This document shows positions 43,030 to 49,970 of a stretch of DNA of 49,970 bases, one piece after another. The notes under the pieces are model-generated. The model ran no database searches. It saw nothing but the letters and a program-made list of their open reading frames with translations, and was not told where the DNA came from. The stretch's first letter is position 1; each line of letters begins with the position of its first letter. Origin of the DNA: an uncultured Anaerococcus sp. (lineage in GTDB: Bacteria; Bacillota; Clostridia; Tissierellales; Peptoniphilaceae); assembly GCF_943912385.1 (NCBI RefSeq), contig NZ_CALTTY010000011.1, forward strand, positions 1-49,970, given 5' to 3'. The translations under genes and the position numbers were made by a program.

Positions 43030-45258
43030 TTAATTTTCTAAAGTCATTGCATTTATCTGGTACTCAGATTCCCAAACTGGTGTGTTTATATCAAATCCTT
43101 TAACCCTAGCTGTATAACCTGAGTGGTATTGGTTAGAGTATAGAGGGATTTCTGGTAGGTAGTCGTTATACCATTTTTGGAATGCTTCCCAGTTGTCTAA
43201 GTATCCTTCCTTATCATCTGGGTCTGTTTGACGAAGTTTTACTGTTAGGTCATCTGCTACTGGGTCGTTGGTCCTTGTCATATTGTCAGAACCCTTTGAG
43301 TGATACTGGTACCAAGGGTCAAATGGTGTGTCGAAGCTTAGACCCATGTTAAATACTGTGTATTCAGCATCGTCTTTTGGGTGGTAGTAGTAGTCAAGAA
43401 GGGTAGCAAAAGACCCTGCTGTTACGTTATACTCCATACCTACTTGCTTAGCGTTTACTGGTACTTGGTTTGAAATAAGTGTTGTTATTGGAGATTCATC
43501 AGAGCCGTATTGGTTTACTTGAAGTTTATTACCATCTTTGTCATACCTATAGTAGTCAAAATTATCTGGATTGTTTGCATATTCTTGATCGGCCTTGGCC
43601 TTATCCCAAGGAGTCTTACCATCAGATTCAAACTTATATGGAGTTTGGTCTAAGAGTTCATTAGCCCTATCAAGGTTTAGGGTGTACTTGTTAAATTCAT
43701 CGCTTGCTTCAAGGTCAGCTCCTCTTTCCTTATACATCCACTGGCTGGTACCATACATACCATTAGTAACAACACCATAACCTCCTGCAAAAGACTGAAC
43801 ATAAGAGTTTCTATCCATTAGGTGGGCAACAGCTTGTCTAACTTCTTTATATTGTGTGCTTGACCTATCTGTTAGGAATACTACGTTACCATAACCATTT
43901 CTCTCGAAGGTATTATATCCACCGATTTTTCCTTCTTCTGCCGCACTTCTCATTTGGTCTATTAATGGACCTTCTGGCTCTGCTTCCCAAAGGTCAATGT
44001 CTCCATTTTCTAAAAGGTCGACAGCAATTTTACTGTTTACATATTGGACGATTACATTTGGAATTGTAGCCTTTTCACCTTTGAAGTTTCCAGCATAGTT
44101 TTCATTTAAACTTAGCCTTGCCATATTGTTTTCAAAAGAGTCAAACTTGTATGGTCCGCAAGAAACTGTTGGATTAATCCTATACTCGTTAAATTCCTTT
44201 TGCATAGCTTCTTCTATGAGCATACCAGTCGGGTCTATCTCGCCTTCTTTTCTAGCTTCAAGTTTAGCTATATCTTCATCGTGGGCTTTTTTAGCCTCAT
44301 CATAGGCTTTTTTTGCTTCATCATCTGCATCATCATCCGGAGCTTGGTTTTCTTCACCGAAGTCTTCATTTGACTTTGCTATTTGATCATCGATATTTTC
44401 TATATATTTTTTCTTCTCATCTTCTGTCGGTTCATAACCATCTTTGGCTATTATCTTATTACCTTCATCTGCGATAGATAGGTTGTCTGATATAACATGG
44501 AATGGGAATGGAGCTACTTGTTTTAAGAAGGCTGATTCATAATACGGTAGGTACGAAGCATCAGTTGTAACCTTAAAGCTATAGTCATCAACCTTTTCTA
44601 AGCCCTCAAAGACATCATTATCTCCAGCCTTGTAGGCCTCATATCCCTTTACAGAATCTGAACCAATTGAAAAAGATCCTGTTACGAGTTGGTAGGAGTG
44701 ATATGTATGGAAAAGCATATCAAACAAGTAGTTATCTGCTGTTATAGGCTCACCATCAGACCATTTCAAATCTTTTTTGATGGTAAAAGTGGTTGTTTCA
44801 GAACCATCATCATTTTTAACAGTCTCTGGTTCTTTTTCAAGGACAGTCATATTTTCTTGCCACTGGCCTCCCTCGTCTTGAACCATGGTTAGGTAGGCAT
44901 TGTTACCTTCTGTACCTATAAAACGTCTAACCTTAACATCATAGGAGTTATTTGACCAGGACCCATAGAAGTCCCCACTCATCTCAGATGTACCAACTAC
45001 AAGGGTATCATCTGCTGTAACCTTCTCAAAATTATCAAGATCAGCCTTATCTTCTGCTGATAGGTCATCAGCCTCTTCCTTATCTGCTGCATCCGCTGAG
45101 TCTTCAGTATCGTCACTTTTATCTTCTACTTGGTCAAGAGCCTTTTCATCTTTTTTATCGGCAGCACCATCTTTTTTAGAATCTTCCCCACCACAGGCAG
45201 CAAGGGTTGCCGCAAGGCCTAGGGCCATCATGGTAGAAAATACTTTTTTCTTTTTCAT
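43030..45258 (-). CDS. oppA: Oligopeptide-binding lipoprotein OppA, copy 3
   Basis: 742 aa. Lipobox LAAC with Cys22; the linker (to about residue 80) is Lys/Asp-rich rather than Glu/Pro-rich as in copy 2. SBP_bac_5 domain with the shared extra helical segment (TEDEKKKYIENIDDQIAKSNEDF to KLEARKEGE) before YRINPTVSCGPYKF. It carries Cys in SCGPYKF where the others have no Cys. The C-terminal lobe is almost the same as copy 2. Own promoter with GGGGG-type ribosome site; most distal of the three copies. Confidence 0.93.
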   Translation of the reverse strand: MKKKKVFSTMMALGLAATLAACGGEDSKKDGAADKKDEKALDQVEDKSDDTEDSADAADKEEADDLSAEDKADLDNFEKVTADDTLVVGTSEMSGDFYGSWSNNSYDVKVRRFIGTEGNNAYLTMVQDEGGQWQENMTVLEKEPETVKNDDGSETTTFTIKKDLKWSDGEPITADNYLFDMLFHTYHSYQLVTGSFSIGSDSVKGYEAYKAGDNDVFEGLEKVDDYSFKVTTDASYLPYYESAFLKQVAPFPFHVISDNLSIADEGNKIIAKDGYEPTEDEKKKYIENIDDQIAKSNEDFGEENQAPDDDADDEAKKAYDEAKKAHDEDIAKLEARKEGEIDPTGMLIEEAMQKEFNEYRINPTVSCGPYKFDSFENNMARLSLNENYAGNFKGEKATIPNVIVQYVNSKIAVDLLENGDIDLWEAEPEGPLIDQMRSAAEEGKIGGYNTFERNGYGNVVFLTDRSSTQYKEVRQAVAHLMDRNSYVQSFAGGYGVVTNGMYGTSQWMYKERGADLEASDEFNKYTLNLDRANELLDQTPYKFESDGKTPWDKAKADQEYANNPDNFDYYRYDKDGNKLQVNQYGSDESPITTLISNQVPVNAKQVGMEYNVTAGSFATLLDYYYHPKDDAEYTVFNMGLSFDTPFDPWYQYHSKGSDNMTRTNDPVADDLTVKLRQTDPDDKEGYLDNWEAFQKWYNDYLPEIPLYSNQYHSGYTARVKGFDINTPVWESEYQINAMTLEN

Positions 45259-45299
45259 TACTATTCCCCCTAAAAATCTTTTAACTTTTATAGTTTATA

Positions 45300-45328
45300 A
45301 TTTTATCCTGATAACGTGATTTTGTCAA
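45300..45328 (-). promoter_or_regulatory. Promoter of oppA copy 3
   Basis: Minus-strand TTGACA (45323-45328), 17 bases, TAAAAT (45300-45305). Confidence 0.8.
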
Positions 45329-45597
45329 GTCTTATTTCCGTATTATTTTTTATACTAATTTATATTTATCCATTATTTCATCATAAAATCAAGAATTTAG
45401 CAAATATTTATGTATCTTCTTTCATTTACTAATATCCAGGCAAAGTGATAAACCTTGCTTTGCTAAAGAGGAAAAGCTTTGTAAGTTAATTTTAAAAATT
45501 CCCTAGGTGTATTCTCTTTTTTAGTATATATACAGATATTTTTTTATAGAAATCAACAATTTAACAAAGATTTACTTTTTATAACTTGTCATAAAAA
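45329..45597. other. Intergenic, nothing recognised
   Basis: AT-rich spacer upstream of oppA copy 3. A possible weak stem (GCAAAGTGATAAACCTTGCTTTGC, about 45440-45465 when split) was noted, but it has no T-run and no gene or known site was found. Confidence 0.4.
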
Positions 45598-45633
45598 TAA
45601 AAAGCCCCTACATCCTAGGAAGGATTTAGGGGC
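45598..45633 (-). terminator. Terminator after EamA gene
   Basis: Minus strand: TGCCCCTAAATCCT, short loop, AGGATGTAGGGGCT, then TTTTTATTTTT. Confidence 0.9.
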
Positions 45634-45652
45634 AGTTTAATTGGTTAATATT

Positions 45653-46612
45653 TTAATTTACTTGGACTTCTTCCTTATCATCGCCAAAACCTAAGAAAGA
45701 TAACTTAGTTTCTGATATGAGGATTGCTATAAAGATCAGGATAAAACCTATAATCTTATTTCTAGTTAGGGATTCAATTCTCATAAATACTGGTATTAGG
45801 ATACCAAATATTGATTCTGTAGCCAAGATTAGGGCAGCTGATGTGGCGGTTGTGAATTTTTGACCGAGATTTTGTAGCAAGAGTGCCACTGTTGTACACA
45901 TTACAGCAAGATATCCCACTTCAAGCACGGCCTTTTGGCTAAGAACTATAGAAGAATTATCTTCAAAGATTAAAGTTACCACTATAGATAGGACTGCCGC
46001 CATTATAAATTGAAGTATGGTCATTAAAATTGGGTCTTTACCCTTGGATAGCTTGGTTACAGCTACTATGTGGGCAGCAAATAAAAAGCCTGATAGAAGG
46101 GCAAAACCATCACCTAAGATTGCTTCCCTACCTTGGTCAAAGACTGAGCCACCGTCACCTCCTGCCATGGATACAAAGTATATACCAGCTATGGTCAAGG
46201 CTGCTGCTATCATATTAAACTTATCCGGTCTTTTTTTCATAGCAATCCAGGCCAAAAATGGCACTATTACGCAGTATGATGCTGATAAAAATGCAGATCT
46301 ACCAGGATCTGTATATCCAACTCCAATTGTCTGGGCTGAATAAGCCATAAAGAGGAATATCCCGATGATAAGCCCTTTCTTAGCATCATCTTTAGTCATG
46401 TCCCTTAGTTTTTTCCAAAATATTATTGATAAGATTAGAGCAGAAACAGTAAACCTGATTGCAAGAATCATGTTTGGTTCAAAGGTCTCTGATGCAACCT
46501 TTACTACTGTAAGAGAAGATCCCCATAGGATAGCTACTACAAGTAGCATAATCTTTCCTAATAGGCTCTTTTTCGTACTCTTATTTCCTACTCCTTTATT
46601 TTCTTCACTCAT
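45653..46612 (-). CDS. EamA/DMT-family transporter
   Basis: About 319 aa, ten helices in two EamA repeats (about 22-145 and 170-305). VVAILWGSSLTVVKVA at the N-terminus and FTTATSAALILATESIFGIL in the second repeat are family hallmarks. Two ATGs are adjacent; the second (46612) lies five bases after GGAG and is preferred. The acidic ends (SEENKG..., DDKEEVQVN) are cytoplasmic. Substrate unknown. Confidence 0.87.
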   Translation of the reverse strand: MSEENKGVGNKSTKKSLLGKIMLLVVAILWGSSLTVVKVASETFEPNMILAIRFTVSALILSIIFWKKLRDMTKDDAKKGLIIGIFLFMAYSAQTIGVGYTDPGRSAFLSASYCVIVPFLAWIAMKKRPDKFNMIAAALTIAGIYFVSMAGGDGGSVFDQGREAILGDGFALLSGFLFAAHIVAVTKLSKGKDPILMTILQFIMAAVLSIVVTLIFEDNSSIVLSQKAVLEVGYLAVMCTTVALLLQNLGQKFTTATSAALILATESIFGILIPVFMRIESLTRNKIIGFILIFIAILISETKLSFLGFGDDKEEVQVN

Positions 46613-46724
46613 CATGTCTCCTTTTTCTTATTAAGTGTTTTCAAATTTAAAATTTATTTTCCTTTTATTTATACCCGAAAGTCTTGATTTTAATTTTTTT
46701 ATCAGTGTTTTTCTAAAATTTCAT

Positions 46725-46762
46725 AAAAAAAGAGCCAAGTGAATTTAATTCTTTCACTGGCC
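46725..46762 (-). terminator. Terminator after MalK/MsmX-type gene
   Basis: Minus strand: GCCAGTGAA, loop, TTCACTTGGC, then CTTTTTTTAT. Confidence 0.88.
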
Positions 46763-46776
46763 CTATGTTTGATTTA

Positions 46777-47892
46777 TTAAAACTCAAGATTTTCGTGACT
46801 TTGTCCGTCAAATATGATTGACTTATCTAGGTCAAATGTCAAGCGTTCTTTTTCTCCCTTTTTTAACAAGTTTCTATTATAAAAATCATATTTTTCTTTT
46901 GATTCAACTATTACAAAATCTTTATTTTGAACACTAAAGTGAATATGCATTTGTCCACCTAGCATTTCTACAAATTCATATTTTGCTTCAATGAAGAACT
47001 CTTCATCCTTCCAAAATTTGCTAAGTTCTGGTCTGACTCCTACTATAATATCTATATCTTTTAAGTCATCACCAAAAGTTTTGTTTTTGCTTGAAATATC
47101 TATAGTTTTACCCATTATTTCCATTTCTTTATTATTGAGTAATTTTGTATCAAGTAAATTGATTTGTGGAGTCCCTATAAATGTTGCCACAAATAAATTC
47201 TTAGGATTATCATATAATTCGGATGGTGTATCAACCTGCTGGATAATACCATCTTTCATAACTACAATCCTATCTCCCAAAGTCATAGCTTCAGTTTGAT
47301 CGTGTGTCACGTATATAAACGTTGAATCAATCTGACTTCTTAAATTTATTATCTCTGATCTCATTTGAGTCCTTAGCTTGGCATCTAAGTTAGATAGGGG
47401 TTCATCCATTAATAATACTTTAGGATTCCTTACTAGGGCTCGGCCAATTGCAACTCTTTGCCTTTGACCACCTGATAAAGCTTTTGGTTTTCTTTTTAAG
47501 TATTCTTCTATCTGCAACTTTTTAGCTACTTTCTCAACTTTTTCTTTTCTATCTTCTTTTTTTATACCTTCCATTTCAAGGGGGAATTCTAGATTTTCAA
47601 AAACAGTCATATGGGGATATAAGGCATATGTTTGAAATACCATTGCAATATCTCTTTCTTTAGGTTCAAGATCATTTGATACTTTTTCATCTATTATAAG
47701 TCTACCACTTGTAATATCTTCCAAACCCGCTATCATCCTTAGTGCAGTAGACTTTCCACAACCAGATGGTCCCACTAAAACAATAAATTCTCCATCTTTA
47801 ACCTCTAAATTAAAATCTTTTACAGCAATAACTTCTTTCTTCTCTTCTGATTTATATACCTTTCTTATATTTTCTAATTTTATATCTGACAT
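46777..47892 (-). CDS. Carbohydrate ABC transporter ATPase, MalK/MsmX type
   Basis: About 371 aa. The start MSDIKLENIRK at 47892 is chosen (AAAGG site); the frame continues upstream but overlaps the amylase gene. Walker A GPSGCGKST, Q-loop VFQTYALYPH, signature LSGGQRQR, Walker B VLLMDEPLSNLD and THDQTEAMTLGDR are present, followed by the C-terminal regulatory domain. It lies 11 bases after a secreted CGTase-like gene, so maltodextrin or cyclodextrin import is the likely role; its permeases are not in the window and may lie beyond the right edge. Confidence 0.88.
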   Translation of the reverse strand: MSDIKLENIRKVYKSEEKKEVIAVKDFNLEVKDGEFIVLVGPSGCGKSTALRMIAGLEDITSGRLIIDEKVSNDLEPKERDIAMVFQTYALYPHMTVFENLEFPLEMEGIKKEDRKEKVEKVAKKLQIEEYLKRKPKALSGGQRQRVAIGRALVRNPKVLLMDEPLSNLDAKLRTQMRSEIINLRSQIDSTFIYVTHDQTEAMTLGDRIVVMKDGIIQQVDTPSELYDNPKNLFVATFIGTPQINLLDTKLLNNKEMEIMGKTIDISSKNKTFGDDLKDIDIIVGVRPELSKFWKDEEFFIEAKYEFVEMLGGQMHIHFSVQNKDFVIVESKEKYDFYNRNLLKKGEKERLTFDLDKSIIFDGQSHENLEF

Positions 47893-47903
47893 ATATATAC
47901 CTT

Positions 47904-49970
47904 TTATTCCCAATTATCTATTGTTTCATTGGCGATATTGCTTGTTACTATTGATCGGTTACTTCCAGATTCCCAAATAATTTCACCGTTAGTATTCTTT
48001 TTAATAAACTTATATTCAACGTTTGTATCTATTGGAAGGTTAACATCATAAAACCAATTCGGATATTTAGCGATCGATTCTGTATCATTAAAGAATGGAC
48101 CTACAGCATTATTTGTGTCCCAATTTCCTAACTCATGAACATTCCCCACAATATAAACACCCTCTCCAGGATATGTGTGAACGTTATTAATTATAAATCT
48201 ATGAGGTATTTGCTTATTTGTTAAAACTTCTATTTTCCTTTCAATAACATCACCATTAAGCATCTCTATTTTGACAGTTTTATTTCCTGGATTTATTTCT
48301 GGAATTATAAATTCCACAAATTTACTTTTTTTGTTTATTATTTTACATTCAATATCATCTATTTTGATATTTTTAATAAAGGTATCTAGATTTTCCCCAC
48401 TTAAGGAAACCTTGTTATTAATTAAACCTATACCCGGATCTAAATCTCCAACTTCACCTGTACCGATTCTAGAATCATCTACCCAAATAGAGAAAGAATT
48501 TGGTTTTATATTAAAATCATTTACTTTACCAGAATCAACTTTAATAGAAGTTCCATTTTGGATATTCTCTAGATAATCTTCATAATAACCTGAACTTAAG
48601 CTTGTATATAAGTTATCTATGTCGTAAGACCTATCCCCAATATTTACCGCTATTAGAGTGGTTTCTCCTCCAAATATTCTTTCTAATATTAGTACATCTT
48701 TATTAATCCACCTTTCTTTCGTGCTACCCATAGCTAATGAAGGTGATTTATTTCTTAGATTAGCAATTTTCGAAATTATCTTATAAGATTTTGAATCTCT
48801 GTTAAATTCTTGTATTTTAGCTCTATTATCAGGATCCGATAATCCTTTCAAATAATTTTCCGAACCATAATAAATTGTAGGTACGCCTCTTGATGTTAGA
48901 AGAATTGCATGAGCTAAATCAACCTTTTCTTTATCATTAGTAATTGAATATATCCTGCTCATATCATGATTATCAACAAAAGTAACTTGATCGTTTACTT
49001 CTTCATAATCATTTTCTGTATTTACTAACATCCTATAGAAATCACTCATATCATAATTATTATCAGTTAGAAGTTGTCTCAAAGAGTTTGAAAATCTAAA
49101 GTCTAGCAAACTCATTCCACTTGTATTAGCAAAATCAGACATTAAAGGATCATTTGCATCTGAACCAGCAAACCATTCGCCGAAAACAAAGACATTTTTA
49201 TTCGCATATATTGAACTTAACCAATTCTTTTGCCATTCTTTGCTCATGTGTTTAACTGCATCAACCCTAATACCATCAATTCCTAAATCCAACCAATATT
49301 TTATAGCATCTTTCATGTAGTTATCTACAATTTTATTTGAATGGTTCAAATCCGCAAGACCATAAAGACTGTGGTATATTCCATTTTCATAGGTTTTAAA
49401 ATTTGTCCAACCTTCTTTATTAAAAATGTTATTAAAATCATCGCTATAAGATCCTATAAGTTCTCCATTCCTTAGTAACTTTCCATCTTCAGGAAAAACT
49501 AAATCACCATATTCAGCTGTAGATGTATGATTAGGTGCAAAATCTATAATAACCTTAATACCATTATCATGAGATACCTTTATCAATCGTTTGAAATCCT
49601 CTAAACTTCCATAAGCTTTATTTGTTTCAAAAAAATCTCTACCCCAATATCCATGATAAGATGCACTATTATTTGAAGGATCTATTGTAGTAATATTGTC
49701 CACAGGGGAACTAATCCAAATTGCAGTAATACCCAAATCTGTAAGATAACCATCCTCTATCTTACTAATAATTCCTTTCCAATCTCCACCTTGATACTTT
49801 CTATTATCGTTTTTATCATAAATTTCTCCAACTGGATTGTTTGTTTTATCACCATCGTAAAATCTGTCAGTAACTATTTGATAAATTACATCATATGAAT
49901 AATCTGGATTATCGTATTGTGACTCTTGAGAGTAACTTATCGGAATATTAAATATTGAAATCACCAACAA
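47904..49970 (-). CDS. Secreted CGTase-like alpha-amylase (GH13), 5' end cut by window
   Basis: The gene continues past the right edge; the visible 688 residues start within the signal peptide. Domains: catalytic A/B barrel (about 27-430), C (430-510), an IPT/TIG-like D domain (about 515-590) and a C-terminal CBM20 starch-binding domain (about 595-688). Numbered on the visible part, the nucleophile is Asp237 (GIRVDAVKH), the acid Glu265 (FGEWFAG) and the stabiliser Asp336 (FVDNHD). SLYGLADLNH places Tyr203 at the central aromatic position typical of cyclodextrin glucanotransferases. Predicted to act on starch outside the cell; maltogenic amylase is the alternative. Confidence 0.88.
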   Translation of the reverse strand: MLVISIFNIPISYSQESQYDNPDYSYDVIYQIVTDRFYDGDKTNNPVGEIYDKNDNRKYQGGDWKGIISKIEDGYLTDLGITAIWISSPVDNITTIDPSNNSASYHGYWGRDFFETNKAYGSLEDFKRLIKVSHDNGIKVIIDFAPNHTSTAEYGDLVFPEDGKLLRNGELIGSYSDDFNNIFNKEGWTNFKTYENGIYHSLYGLADLNHSNKIVDNYMKDAIKYWLDLGIDGIRVDAVKHMSKEWQKNWLSSIYANKNVFVFGEWFAGSDANDPLMSDFANTSGMSLLDFRFSNSLRQLLTDNNYDMSDFYRMLVNTENDYEEVNDQVTFVDNHDMSRIYSITNDKEKVDLAHAILLTSRGVPTIYYGSENYLKGLSDPDNRAKIQEFNRDSKSYKIISKIANLRNKSPSLAMGSTKERWINKDVLILERIFGGETTLIAVNIGDRSYDIDNLYTSLSSGYYEDYLENIQNGTSIKVDSGKVNDFNIKPNSFSIWVDDSRIGTGEVGDLDPGIGLINNKVSLSGENLDTFIKNIKIDDIECKIINKKSKFVEFIIPEINPGNKTVKIEMLNGDVIERKIEVLTNKQIPHRFIINNVHTYPGEGVYIVGNVHELGNWDTNNAVGPFFNDTESIAKYPNWFYDVNLPIDTNVEYKFIKKNTNGEIIWESGSNRSIVTSNIANETIDNWE

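Noticed and set aside
1..49970. CRISPR arrays, tRNA genes, prophage or transposase genes
   Set aside because: No regular repeat-spacer array, no tRNA-like cloverleaf noticed by eye, and no transposase or phage protein among the reading frames.

Overview
The window looks like chromosome from a low-GC, anaerobic Gram-positive bacterium. The lipoproteins, Opp system, T-box and AT-rich codon use fit the Peptoniphilaceae, most likely Anaerococcus or a close relative. That placement is inference from gene content and style; only about 37 bases of 16S rRNA are present, too few to identify it.

Layout. 1-700: the 5' end of a 16S rRNA gene reading left out of the window, with three tandem strong promoters behind it. 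628-5817 (-): a glycerophosphodiesterase followed by ugpBAEC, a glycerol-3-phosphate/glycerophosphodiester uptake operon. 5967-7111 (+): an ECF sigma factor and its zinc-finger anti-sigma behind an ECF-type promoter. 7168-12347 (-): a likely five-gene operon of glycerate kinase, two rhomboid proteases, a lipoprotein and oligoendopeptidase F. 12351-13173: an unusual gene-free region holding a promoter-to-terminator small-RNA candidate, two copies of an 80-base hairpin repeat whose stems are kept although the arms differ, and a strikingly GC-rich structured block. 13174-16700: methionine gamma-lyase, a LysR regulator and an NhaC-family transporter, probably one methionine (or other sulfur amino acid) use locus. 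17089-22099 (+): an EamA exporter, ahpCF under a PerR-like box, and guaB.

22432-26048 (+): a zinc uptake operon zinT-znuA-znuC-znuB with operator-like palindromes at its promoter; its ZnuA has a large inserted domain. 26271-29208 (-): an aromatic-amino-acid-type ABC transporter (TrpXYZ class) under a complete T-box leader. 29213-31241 (-): an ornithine-carbamoyltransferase-like enzyme with an altered amine-binding loop, coupled to a DUF4236 membrane protein. 31342-31672 (+): a small DUF1232 protein.

31812-45328 (-): a remodelled oligopeptide permease locus, the most interesting part of the window. OppC carries a complete seven-blade RCC1-like beta-propeller in its first extracytoplasmic loop, OppF has about 180 extra charged helical residues between Walker A and the Q-loop, and three tandem OppA lipoproteins share an extra charged helical segment. 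Each oppA has its own near-identical promoter; oppBCDF plus a small membrane protein form a separate transcript. 45653-49970 (-): an EamA transporter, a MalK/MsmX-type ATPase, and a secreted CGTase-like GH13 enzyme cut by the window edge.

Together the genes describe a peptide- and amino-acid-using anaerobe: peptides come in through Opp and are cut by PepF, methionine is degraded by gamma-lyase, and glycerophosphodiesters and starch are further carbon sources. All functional names are from sequence reading alone; no database search was run.
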